Of a stretch of DNA of 64,000 nucleotides, positions 46,412 to 58,216 are shown piece after piece. Position numbers and translations under genes: made by a program. The DNA is from Thunnus maccoyii (Eukaryota; Chordata; Actinopteri; Scombriformes; Scombridae), in NCBI RefSeq assembly GCF_910596095.1, contig NC_056540.1:19492501-19556500 (forward strand), written 5' to 3'. The notes under the pieces are model-generated. The model did not search any database and was not told the origin of the DNA. It saw only the letters and a list, made by a program, of their open reading frames with translations. Every line of letters starts with the position of its first letter. Positions within the stretch are counted from its first letter, which is position 1.

Positions 46412-49400
46412 ATGGATCGAACAAGCCATCTGCGCCCAGAAGATGGTGAAGAACTGACAGTCCTCATTGGTCGGGCACTGCTGAGGCTCCAGGATGCTGT
46501 CGCCATGGTGATGTCACGTGCCCGTCAGAGAGCTGTACAGGGTTTTGTTGTGTTCTCTGTTGTGCTGCTGCTCCTCTGGGTTGCCGCCTTTTTATATGGG
46601 AGCTTCTACTACTCTTACATGCCCAAGGCAGCTTATTCCACTTCTGTGCACTATTACTACAGGTGTGTATGTGACGTATTGCATCAGGAAAACACACACT
46701 GTAGTCACTATGGGTTTGATTGCTCTCATTCATGTTTTTGTCTGTAGGACAGACTGTGAATCTCAAGGCTCCTTTAGGTGCTCTTATCCTGTGGCCAACA
46801 TCTCTCTGATGAGAAACAAGAAACATGTATGTCTATGTGTTTGCATCTATCTATGTATCTACTGTGTGTACAGTATCTCTCTGTGTGTTAAACATACATC
46901 CATTCACAGAAATTATCCCAGGAGTGTAACTTTTCAAAAAATTTTATATTCAGGTGTTGACATTCGGCCAGGCCTATCGGATCTCTCTGCAGCTGGAGAT
47001 GCCTGATTCTCCGGCCAATCATGATCTAGGGATGTTCATGATTAAGACAACCTGTTTCTCTCAGGATGGGGGGCAAGTTGCCTCCTCTGCTCGCTCTGTG
47101 AGTTGCTCTGTGAGATTAGCTCAGCTCCTTTAGGCAGCCATATGTGTATATATACAATCAAACTGTGCTTGATTACTAGTTCCTGCAAACTCCAGTGATT
47201 CACTGTTGCGTTGCTGTGTGTTTCTCAGGCAAGACAACTGCTGTCCGCCTCCAGCTCTCGCTTTGTGAGTACAGCGCTGACGCACAATAACCTTTTAATC
47301 ACACAACCTGGTCAGAGCCAGATTAAGACTGCTTATGCTTCGCTATAGAGCTAAACTGCAACAAGAGGTGATCTCAGTGCTCAGCTTAAGTGAGGAAAGA
47401 CATGGTATGACATGAGTGACTTTAATTACTCTATTAAACACTGAGTGACCGGAAAAATTTATGAAGTCTGAGATTATATCAGAGAAGTGTTCACTGCATT
47501 ATATTGTCTGGTGTTTCTAATATTATTCTACTTCATATTTGTTAAATAGATGGACAGAAACTTTTCAGTAACATAATGCTGCCTGATATATAAAACATCC
47601 AAAAAATGCTGTAAATCAGTAAAACTGATTCAATACAGATACAACTTCAGTTTCAGTCTAGATTTTATAAAAGTATCTTGCAAGGCTGTTGTGTTGCATT
47701 GCATTACATTGTGCAGAAGTCTCTAATTTTTTATTCACTCAGTATTGATCATTGAGGGGATGAACTGACTAAATTAGAGTAAAAATCTTAATCAAAGTCC
47801 ACTGAGATCAGCTCTTGTTGATTTAACACATAGCACAGAGTTGCATCTTTGAGTAAATGAGAAGGTGAAACTTTTACATCCATCAAAGCACTACTTACAA
47901 ATATTCATTGTGACATCACTGAATCTTTTGAATCCTCATCTGTGTTTAAAGTATCAGCTACGGTATGTATGAGAAAATAAAAGTTTTGATGTAACTAAGG
48001 TGTGTAAGTCAGGCTGACTGTGTTGTCCTGTTGTGGTCAGAGTATGCTGCGATACCGTTCAGACCTGCTGAGGACCATTGGAACGCTACTCTTCCTCCCG
48101 GCATTCTTGACCGGAGCCACTGAGCAGAAACAAACACTGGAGGTGGAGCTCTTCTCAGACTACACAGACGATCCTGTGAGTCATGACTGCTGTGTGCTGT
48201 GTGAGTGAGTGTGTGAGCATACTTGAGGCCAGAAGTGCAAGCAGAAAGAGGCAGGTTTTACAACTATCATGAGCTGAACGTTGTGAAAGTGAAACGTGAA
48301 AGTATGTGAGGTTGTGGTGATGTGTGTGTGCATGTTAAAACCTACCTAACATGTTTTTCCTCATGAACAGTATGCCCCCTCAACCGCAGCCGTCATTGAG
48401 ATCCTGTCTAACAAGGTGCAGATCTACTCATCTCAGTTCTACGTTCACGCTCATTTCACTGGTATAAGGTGAGAGTCGCCTACGTGCTGCAGAAAAACCT
48501 GCACCAAAGTATGAAATATCAAACTGATCTATACACCATGCTGTAACATAAAACAGATTAAATCACATTACATATCTCAGAGAAAAAAGGAAAAATCTAT
48601 ATTTGAATGAGGCTGCAACAGATAGTTTGTCTGATTTCTGTGGAAAGCTGTCTAAATTCCTACAGTATGACATCATGTGTAGATATTTGTTGTTGTATTG
48701 TATTTATTGGGACCATGTACAGTGTTACCATTTGATGTACTGTACCAGAGTTAGCTTAGAGCTAATTTTCATCTGCAGTCTCTCAGGCAGGTCACAATTA
48801 AAACATATAACAGCACAATAACCAACAGTACAAAGCAAAAAACACACAGGACACATATTACAAAATACAAAGGTTCACAAAATAGAACACCACATACGCC
48901 CACAATGTAAACTAGAAATTAATAATGTAAGCTTGTCAAATTATGATGAGAAGACCATGAGATGAAATTTAGAGCCAGTGGTTACAGAGCTGAGTAGCTG
49001 CTACTATCAAGAAAATGTGTTACAAATCTCCTTAAACATCAAGTTTTGGTGACAGTCCTTCAGAAAGAGCAATAACTTCATCAACTCAGAGGAGGAAGAG
49101 ACACTCATTTATCCACCAGCAGTAGCCTCAATAGCTCACAATGCAGTATATGCAGCTAAAAGACAATTATTGTTACTTTTATTTCACTGGAAAAACTCTC
49201 TTGGTTAATTTATGTCTCCTCCCACACTTATAATTCACATACAGCAGTTCAGATACACATTGTGTGTTGCTAAAAGTAATTCTCCTATAAAAATCCATTA
49301 ACAGATCATCATAACAACTACTGTTTTCTTTGTTTTTCTTTGTGTCCCTTCATCAGATACTTCCTGTTCTACTACCCTGTCCTATCAGCCCTGGTGGGCG

Positions 49401-49999
49401 TGTCAAGTAACTTCATCTTCCTCAGTGTCCTCTTCATCCTCAGCTACTTGAGGCTTCTGTTGAAAGTGGAGTGGAGGCCAGAGCAGGTGAGAGGACATAG
49501 GTTAACGTTGGACAGATTCTAGGTTGTACTCACTGCATGCAGCATCCTGTTTCTAACCGCTTGGCTGCACAGTTACTTAATGAGATTGTGTTTAAGTGAG
49601 TGTGGATTATTACCCGGTCCCTCCTAGGTGTTACAGCTCAGACTAAACAAGCTCTGACTGCTTGTTTTCTTCGTTGTTTACAGCTCAGAACAGATGGACT
49701 GCCATCGGAGAGGGAGAAAAACACAGACAACAGCCGGGGAGAGAACGAAGAAGATGCTGCTGCAAGTACAAAGACACACAGACACACAGTTTTTCAGTGT
49801 TATTCAAGTTATTTGCAATATGTGTCTGACTGCAGAAATAAATTCTCTGGCAGGTACTGCCGAGCTGCTGGGTCCCCTCCAGATAACCCCCACAAAAAGG
49901 AGCCAGGAGAGACGCCACATTCGCTTTGGTGACGGCACAGAGCAGCAGAACAGACACACACTCGGTCAGAGTGGAATAAATGAGTCAGAGGCAGCCTGA
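46412..49999 (+). CDS. bscl2: bscl2, seipin
   Basis: Nine coding exons: 46412-46662, 46748-46826, 46954-47097, 47229-47264, 48041-48175, 48371-48468, 49357-49486, 49684-49765 and 49854-49999. Phases join to 366 residues. Seipin is an ER membrane protein that forms rings at ER-lipid droplet contacts and guides droplet assembly. Visible: TM1 at about 44-64, then FLYGSFYYSYMP as in human; the lumenal beta-sandwich (CSYPVANISL, FGQAYRISLQLEMPDSPANHDLGMF); the hydrophobic lumenal helix region (MLRYRSDLLRTIGTLLF, AEQKQTLEVELFSDY); HAHFTGIRY; TM2 at about 249-283; and a charged cytosolic tail shorter than human. The fourth exon is only 36 bp, in frame, and has no counterpart in the human protein I recall. 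The acceptor is five bases before the ATG. An AATAAA lies eight bases after the stop (50007-50012), so the 3'UTR could be very short unless a later signal is used. Confidence 0.94.
47229..47264 (+). other. 36-bp in-frame exon of bscl2
   Basis: Flanked by GTTTCTCAG| and |GTGAGTAC. It encodes ARQLLSASSSRF (residues 159-170). Skipping it joins ARS to SMLRYRSD, matching human SRS-VMLHYRSD, so it behaves like a cassette microexon just before the lumenal hydrophobic helix. Confidence 0.65.
48690..48870. mobile_element. Dispersed retroposon-like fragment in bscl2 intron 6
   Basis: TTTATTGGGACCATGTACAG followed by TACCAGAGTTAGCTTAGAGC and an A/C-rich side resembles a common fish interspersed repeat. 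Boundaries and class uncertain. Confidence 0.35.
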
Positions 50000-50012
50000 G
50001 GCCATTAATAAA

Positions 50013-51493
50013 GAGGAGGGAGAATGTGTTGAGAGCGATCTTGATAGTGAGATGTAAGGATGAAGATAAGAGAATGACTCAGAAAGTACCTGCCGACAAA
50101 TATGCCGGGTGATGGCTTGTCTGTCCTGTTTGAGCTGTAAAGCTTTACCAGTCCCACTCCTACATCTGTGTCCCAGTGTTTCAGCTTTAATGGTAACCCT
50201 GTGATTTATGAGACTGACATATGAACCCTCATCACTCCAAAGAAATCTCACATTCACGTAGCCTTTTTTATGACTATGTACTGTACAGTCTTGATCTGGG
50301 GCTCATTTCACAAAAGTGATTTGCAAGCATTTCACACATTTCACAAAGGATTGTCACCTTATTATAGATACATGTGTGAGCTCTAAAGTCCTTTAGTATG
50401 ATGTTCCTTTTGATTGGTTAAACATGTCAAAATTAACGCAAGAGGAAATAATGAAACTGCACGTTTTGTGTTGCACAATTGGTGAAACGGACGCCTGATG
50501 TTCACCTATGACAAATACATGCACAAATACACTCTAAAAATGCCACTGACTGTCAGGGAGTTCCTAATTTCTTTCACTTAACAAAACAACTGTCCAAAAG
50601 CTACATACAGTTAGAAAGAACACGTTAAGTTTACTTCATATTTTACAGCTTGTAAAAACTTAACTTTTAAAAATTAAATTAATAAAAATTAAGTAAATAC
50701 AATTAGATTTAAGTGAATTTAACAATAACCTAAACATAACTTGAAACAGTTTCCTTGTAAAGTTAGAGGAACATGTCATATTTTACAGGCAGATGTAACC
50801 CTGTGGTGTTGTTTCCATTGCATTTTGCACCTATCATGCTAACTGAAATGTTGTCAATCCTTTCATTACTTGAGCAAAATGTAACATCATGATTAAATCA
50901 TGTGAGACAAAACTGTGTCTTTTTTTTACTGTACAAAAACATCTGGCCTTTGATTGTCACATAATCAGGAGAGATGCCTTCAAACTGTTAACCCAGAGAG
51001 TGCACATTTATCACTGGTGGGAGGATATCTGACTCCTGCTTCCATCCAGACATCTGACACAGGCGGCTTCATTCCTGGATGTCCTCTTGGCCTGTGGCAC
51101 TGTTGGCGACATTCCAGCGGCCGGCCCTGGTTGAAGCTTTGGAAACTGAACAACGTCACTGCATGCAAAATACGGCACCAGCAGGGATAATGCAGGAACA
51201 GACAGGCATGCAGCTTACTGTCACGGAGCTTTCTACGACATCTCAGGTAAGGTAAGGTAGGTTAAGACATGTTTTTTTGGGTTTTTTTTGCATTACATCT
51301 AAATGTGCGTCAATTTACGAAAACCGAGTAACATTTCTCGAGGCTTGTTAGACTTGTAAATGCATTTCCTCAAACATAATCCAAACTTTGCATCTCTTGT
51401 AAACATTTCCCTGTTTTGTACAAGCACATGCTGGGTCCAGAGTGAAGAAACATGAAGTAGATTCACCGTCTGTTCTCCCCACTGGACACAAAC
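50013..51493. other. Region between bscl2 and the ITP kinase gene
   Basis: Mostly AT-rich with no recognised gene. A possible 5' exon of the next gene ends at a donor near 51246 (ATCTCAG|GTAAGG). The stretch 50950-51246 is less AT-rich and may be its promoter and leader. Confidence 0.35.
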
Positions 51494-53947
51494 ATGGACA
51501 CTACGGATGATCACTGCATGGAGGATGTGAAGAAAGAAAGAGAGGTGGATAATGACTTTTCTGCCAGACTATCAGATGAGACGCACCAGCATCTGTCGAT
51601 CAGTGAAGGGCCTTCCAGCAGTTGCAAGAGGGTCAGAGTGAAATCCAGACCCAAGCTCCTGTCAACAAAAAGTTTCCCCCCTTACAGTCAGTGTATAGGT
51701 GGACTCGGAGAGGACAGAGACTGGGACAATGAGCTTGATTCAGAGTCACACATTGATCACCAGCCCTATCTCAGACATGAAGAGGCTCAAGGCACAGAAA
51801 GACGAGAAGACATAGAGCTAGTTCCGACTTGTGCAAGTGATGAACTGAGGGCAAAATGGAGGATGAGGAGGAAGGAGAGGCTGGGGGGCAGCTATGACAT
51901 TGATGCAGAAGGATGGGCGAGAGGAAGATGGAGCGGGAAAAGAAGAGTGGAGGAGACTGCAATAGAGAGGGAGCGTGATGACCAGGAGAGGGAAGGCGAA
52001 GGGAAACACTGGAGACGTAGAAACCCAAACGCTGAGACAGAGAGAAATGAAGAAGAGGATAAAGAGAGGAACAGCTCTGTTGTTTCCGAAATAGAGGGAG
52101 AGAGCGAATGGAGTGGAGAGACCCTAGGAGAGCATAGTGAGGAGCTTATGGAGCTGCCAGAATTGAGAGAGGGCTCCACATCACATCAGCGGTCCACACC
52201 ACATCCGATCCTCTCCAAGCTTTTGCAATCTTCCTCCTCCACCTCCTCCTGTGCCTCCATCAACTTCTCCTCGGCAGAGAGCGATGACGTCTTCACTGAA
52301 GGAGAGGATGCTGGCTCCAAGAGGAAGGCATTCAGGAAGGTGAGATAAACAGTGAATGCATAGATGGAAGCAGCTATACATCACAGTTAATTATGTAGAA
52401 TAACATTTTCAGCTCTCAATCTATGCAACAGGTTTCACACCTGTGCATTTTGGCTGTTCTGGTTTTCTGTGGAAGAGGCTACAAAACTATTTTTCTCAAC
52501 TGGTCTTTGCGCCTGAGGTCCTGTTGATTTGCATGGGTTTGAAAGAGGACTTTGACATGGTCAGATTTGAATGGCGTTTGCATGCCTGGCCGCTGCAGAT
52601 ATGAGAGTATAGGGGAGCAGACCGGGGAGTAGAAGTTCATTTTGTCAGTGCAGTTTGTGTTGTGTATTGTCATGAGCAGCAAACTGTATATGTTGTCAAA
52701 TCAAATGTGATGAATTTAACATCTTGGTGCCCAAAACAGTAACATTTAGAATTTGAACGATTTAGTCTTAAATATCATATAAGAAACAAATTTTTTGAAC
52801 GCTTATATTGCTCATATTCTGATTCGTCACAGTATCCCCTCATAATTAGTTTTTATATCAAACTTCTGAACCAAAAATCAATTTTTCATTCATAAACACC
52901 TCATCAGTCATTAATAAATGGGTGATGTTTTTACTGCTCTGTGTAAAAAGTGTAAAAATGGGTCCAATTTGACCTGAACAGTATGAAAATGTTTGATTCC
53001 ACTTTTTGTTGAGGCATCTCTACTGATCTACTGTACTTTAGCTCCCTTTGCTTTTTTGTTTTTTTGTCACTGGCTTTGCCTTTATCTGGTAGCAGCTGTT
53101 TTGTGTATATACAAAACAGATCATAACTGTTGAAGTATGCTCTGTTTGTAAACAACAAATGTACCAACACAAGGAAGACCTAAGAGGTGTTTATTCTGTA
53201 TAATCTCCCTTAAAAATGTCTCAGATATCATTTTCAATTAGGAAAGACTGAAAATTATAATAATGGGAACATGTTTGAGATATGATATGGGAACCTTTTG
53301 TTGTCATCCATATGTCTGAGCCTTACTGTAGGCTGAAGTCAAAGGAATAAATGCGTATGTTCATTTACATCTATGGGTATAGTATCAGAAAAGCACAATG
53401 GCTCACTGTCACCTCACAGTAACAAAGTCCTGGATTCAAACCTGCTGTCCATCTGGACATTTTCATTTGCATGCAGCTTTAGGTGAATCGGAAGCTCTGA
53501 ACTGTCTGCAGGTACATATGTCTGTATGTTTTATAGCTGTTGACCTGTCCAGGGTGTGCTGCTCATGCCTCTATAGACCCTGTGGCTCTCTACAGGCTAA
53601 ATGGATGGATTGGTGTAATGGTGGCTCTTGTAGCCGCATATATGAACTCATAATTCAGAATCTGTTTTTAGGATCTGCCTGAAGAACCACAACAATGCAA
53701 AAGGTTATTGGAGCTCAGCCCCGCCTCAAGACATTTCCTCACACAGACCTTTGTTCTCAGTGCTTGTTTTGCATGAAGTAGAGATTCAACTGTGTGTAAA
53801 ATTCATCTGTCCAACAATATCGTCCTCTGCTCTTCTTTTGTGTCCTCAGTGTCGTTCCTGGAAAACCTACCTGACCATGATGCACTGGTCGCTGCGGCGA
53901 CAGAGTTCCTGGGTCCAGCTGGCCGGACACCAAGGCACACAAACACA

Positions 53948-54044
<97 letters not shown>

Positions 54045-57000
54045 GACACTATGAAACTTTCAGTGAAAACCATGCACACATTTTGCACAAACATGGTAGG
54101 ATATTACATTCACTACTACTGCATGTGTCTCAACACTTCTGCTAACTATATATAGCTCACATTGCCCCATACATTAGTGCCGCTGTGAAAGTCAGCTTTT
54201 CAGGAATCTTATCTTGTGTATTTTTATTTATACAATGTGTTTTAGAATAGATTATATCAGATTAAGGATCTTTATGTAAGGGATTGTTATCTCATACGTA
54301 GACTACAGTAGACCTAAGTAATGAATCATAAACTATGCAGCTTCAGTGAAGATTGAATCCAGTGTTAGTAATGATGATTTTGTTCAGGCAGTCATAAAAA
54401 TACATCACCACTCCATACAGTTTATTTTAGTGATTAGGAGTTTAACTGTGACACTTCTCAAACTGGTAGAATGATCCTGACATCAGATAATATCCACAGT
54501 CTGCCTTCTTGCTTTACTGAACTAAGTCTGTCATCAGGTAACTTGCAGCTGAGCGAGGGAGGGGAAGTGCTGAAACTGTACAGTGAAGTGGAGGCCAAGT
54601 GTCTGGACTCCCTGATGAGAGACCCGCTGAGACCTTTTGTCCCGCAGTACCACGGTTTAATCACCAGGGGGGAACACTCCTACATCCGCCTGGAAGACCT
54701 GCTGAGTGGCCTCAGGAGACCTGTTATCATGGACTGCAAGATGGGAGTCAGGTAGGTTTGAGAACAGTGTTTTATCCAGAGAAAATGTTTATGGCGTCGA
54801 AGAATTACATAAAAATACATTAATTTACAACAATCACATCCAACACAACAAAACAGGATCTCAGAAATATGAGTGAGATTAAACTTAAATTTAAAACAAA
54901 TAAATCATACATCATGAAACATTTTTTTAATGTAATGCTTGAATGCCTGATATAAAGGCACGTTTCCAGATAAGGTTTAAATTCTTCCTAGCCCAGGGTG
55001 CATAATATGTAAATGCAGTGTTCTGAGCAGACTCTAGGGATACTGAAGATTATCCATCTAGATGATCTGAGTATGAAAATGGTCTCTGTATTTTTAGTGA
55101 GCAATTAACATGTATAAATCACAGTGATGAGTCACCATAATCTAAGACAGTTCAAAATGTGGACCGAACACTTCTTAAAACGGAAATAAAAAACTTTGAG
55201 TTTCAGTCTCTTTACAAGGTTATTAATGTGAGTGTGGAAAGAGGTTTGTGTATGTAGGTGGTGCATGTGGTGTTCTTACTATACTGCTGTAACTATATTG
55301 TAGTGTTAATGACTGAATTAATGCGAACACAAGAATGTTTTTCTGCCCTCTTTTATTTTATGTATATTTAGATTATTTACAAGCTTTCCGATCCATCTCT
55401 TAGTTTCAGTAATTTAGACATTGGACACTACATTTCCTCATTTATGTTCCACTTTGTCTCACTCTGTTTCACCTTACTGTACAGGCACTTTTTGGCTTAC
55501 GAGTCCTAAATAGTTGACCAAATTGTCTCACTTCATGTTCCATTTAGTAGCTGTTCTGGAGCTTTCGATCTTGTCACATGATCATCATCAGCAGATGGAA
55601 AGTCTCCAGTTGTCGTGGGAGTGTAGATGTCCAAATGTCCAGTTTTCTGAGCACTTAAGGCAACGTCTCATCTGTGTTGGTTTAAAAGCTGAGGTTCAAA
55701 GTTCATTCTTGACCTTTGACCTTGGAAACAGCAGTTGACAAAACAATCTCACCTCAATGTCCATTTAGTAGCTGCTCTGGATTCTTAAATAATTGCCTTA
55801 GATTATTTGTTTGTGACTTGGACAGTCTAGAAATCTAACTTTGTTGTGTGGCATTGATTATATCTGATGCCGGTTTCAACCATAATGCTAAATTGGGGAC
55901 GTAATTCCCAAATTATTATATGTAAATGTGTATTCATAGAGCCTGACTCTAGTGTGGCTGTTCAAAACTAAAACATAGTGTTCAAATTACCCCTGATCGA
56001 TCTAGAAATACTAACACTGTTAATGTTTTTCCCTGTATCAGTATGTTTTTCTATACAAAGTCCCTAATGAGAGTTTCTTCTCAGAACCTACCAAGAGGAG
56101 GAACTGACAAAAGCACGGACCAAAGCCACCCTGCGGAGTGACATGTACCAGAAGATGATTAAAGTAGACCCATCAGCTCCGTCAGCAGAGGAACACGCAC
56201 AGAAAGGAGTGACCAAGTGGCGTTACCTTCAGTGGAGGGATACGACCAGTTCAACGTCCACGCTGGGCTTCCGGATTGAGGGCATCATGGTAAAATCTCT
56301 GCATAACTCATATTACCCTAAAATACCAACTTGAATAGTTTAATTGTTAAATGTTGAATTGCTGAGTGTCTGTGTGGTTGTATTTCTCTCTCTGTGAGAC
56401 AGATGGAGGACGGCAGTGTCCAACGAGACTTCAGGAAAATTCTGTCCTTAGCTCAGCTCACGGAGGCCCTGCTCTACTTCACCAAGAGTCAGCTGGACAT
56501 CCTGGTCAGTTGTGTCTGTCCTAGAAACATTAGTTACACTGCACTTATTTTACAAAAGGTGTCCTAAATTATACAATGGTGAACAAAGACCATTAACTAA
56601 ATAATCTAAAACCGGTTACTGTGTGTAACTGACAGTGCGAACAGGGTGTTTTTGAAAAGGAGACGATTGTTCTCATGTTGTTGCTGCTGCCGTTTATCCA
56701 TCTCATTATATAAAAACAGTATCTAATTAAAACAGATGGAACAGAATCTAAAAATCCTCAAAAACTGACATAAAATAAAAATCTGATTTTTGTTCAGATT
56801 CAGTGTCTCCAGTTGCTCTCTTGTGGGTAAAGTGCTATGATTTATCTGCATAATAATGATAATACATTCATACATATAAAATTTGACCATTAAGAATAAA
56901 TAAAAATATATATTCTAAGTGAAAAGAGCTGTTAGGGTTTAAAAATATTGTACAAGATATTGAGCAGAAACGTTCACAGTAAAAACAGTATAAGGGCTGC

Positions 57001-57994
57001 AACAAACAATTAATCTGTTGATTATTTTCTTGAATAATCGATTGGTTGATTAGTGAATGGCTATAGAAGTGGTGAAAAATGATGATCACCATTTCACAAA
57101 GCTTAAGATGCAATCTCAAATGTCTTCTTTTGTCCTAACCAACAGCCCTCAACCCAAAGATACTCACTTAACCGTCCTTAAGGAAACCAGAAAATATTCA
57201 CATTTAAGAAGCTGGAACCAGAGAGTTTCACGGTTTTTACTTTTCGATCGACTAATTGATTAAACGTCTAATCGTTGCCGCTCTAAACAGTATAAACATA
57301 TGTATGTGCATGCAAGAACAGAAATTTACCACAATGACAACTAAAGTGAACCCAAACATATATGAAAATAATATATATCATATAAATTTATGTTAGAATA
57401 TAATGTTAAATTAGCCTGTGTAACACTTGTATCTCCATCTCTCAGAAAGCGTACCACTCCAGACTCCTGGCCTTGAATCACGCACTGAAGAATTCACCAT
57501 TTTTCAGAACCCATGAGGTTGGTTTACATACACGGACAGTTTTGCTTTAAAATGATATTAAATGAAAGTGAAAATGGTGTCATTAAAGTAGCAGCTACTG
57601 CATAAAAGAGGCAAAACATCATGGTATAAATAAAGATCTGTTAGCTGTTTGTTTATTAACACCAATTTATATTCAAATCTCTGGACTCAAATCTATATTC
57701 TTGTAATGAATCTACATCAATATTTATGTTTGACCTGATCAGGTGATTGGCAGCTCGCTTCTCTTTGTCCACGACCACAGCAGCAAGGCCAATGTGTGGA
57801 TGATAGACTTTGGAAAGACAAACCCTATGCCTGACACAAGCGAGCTCCGACACAATGTCCCATGGGCCGAGGGGAACAGAGAGGACGGCTACCTCATCGG
57901 TCTGACCTCCCTCATCACCTCTCTGGGCCAGGCCATCAGTGTGGCCTCCTGGCAGCAGGAGAACAGCTCTGAAGAAGAAACGAGTGTTAATTGA
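51494..57994 (+). CDS. Inositol-trisphosphate 3-kinase family gene (ITPKA/B/C-like)
   Basis: Seven coding exons: 51494-52339, 53850-53934, 54538-54751, 56085-56289, 56403-56504, 57446-57517 and 57743-57994, giving 591 residues. The family phosphorylates Ins(1,4,5)P3 to Ins(1,3,4,5)P4. Residues 1-282 are an acidic and Arg-rich low-complexity region of unknown role. Exon 2 starts with a basic, Trp-rich segment ([18 protein letters not shown]) where mammalian ITPKs bind calmodulin, then [11 protein letters not shown] at the start of the kinase fold. The PxxxDxKxG motif is PVIMDCKMG (about 372-380); the SLL motif is at 513-515 and IDFGK has its Asp at 530, so the catalytic core looks intact. The usual TKPRYMQWRE reads [11 protein letters not shown] cannot tell which paralog (a, b or c) it is; similarities are split and the site is not conserved with human. 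The exon 2 donor appears to be GC and abuts a long CA repeat. A start with good context (AAACATGG) was used; upstream exons are possible. Confidence 0.85.
52740..52985 (+). mobile_element. Non-autonomous DNA-element-like repeat, family member 2 of 3
   Basis: Shares CTCATAATTAG, TTTCATTCATAAACACCTCA and a terminal GGGTCCAATTTGACCTGAAC with 61480-61990 and, inverted, with 6520-7160. In ITP kinase intron 1. Confidence 0.5.
53396..53612 (+). mobile_element. SINE-like element with tRNA-related head
   Basis: Begins GGCTCACTGTCACCTCACAG, then AAGTCCTGGATTCAAACCTG (B-box-like), and ends TGTCCAGGGTGTGCTGCTCA ... AAATGGATGGAT. This layout is that of a very common fish SINE, here with an internally shortened body. 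In ITP kinase intron 1. Confidence 0.6.
53936..54043. repeat. (CA)n microsatellite at the ITP kinase exon 2 donor
   Basis: About 108 bp of CA repeat with two early interruptions. It starts one or two bases after the last exon 2 base. Confidence 0.95.
56990..57290. mobile_element. MITE-like element with GCTGCAAC-type inverted ends
   Basis: Begins AGGGCTGCAACAAACAATTA and ends GTCTAATCGTTGCCGCTCTA, an imperfect inverted pair of ends. The inner part matches the elements at 40195 and 42997. In ITP kinase intron 5. Confidence 0.65.
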
Positions 57995-58216
57995 AGCAGA
58001 CTGGAGGGTTAAACAACACTCAAATAACGGATCAGGTGGACATAATGGCTGCTGTTATGCTTTAAACGGTTGCCTCATTACATTGGAGAAGACAAGAGAG
58101 GAAGAGTTGATGACAAAGGGTTCAAGTCTTGTCTTCATGGGTGGAGGAAGTTGATATGGTTGTTGTGCATTTGTACATCCGGCATGTACATACTCTAACA
58201 GAGACAGCGTTTTTGT

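Noticed and set aside
51771-52179. Ser/Pro-rich minus-strand reading frames opposite the ITP kinase first exon
   Set aside because: Shadow of an Arg/Glu-rich plus-strand exon that joins in phase to the kinase exons.
53757-54155. Thr-His or Val-Cys repeat proteins across the CA microsatellite
   Set aside because: Low-complexity artefacts of the dinucleotide repeat. The real exon ends before it.
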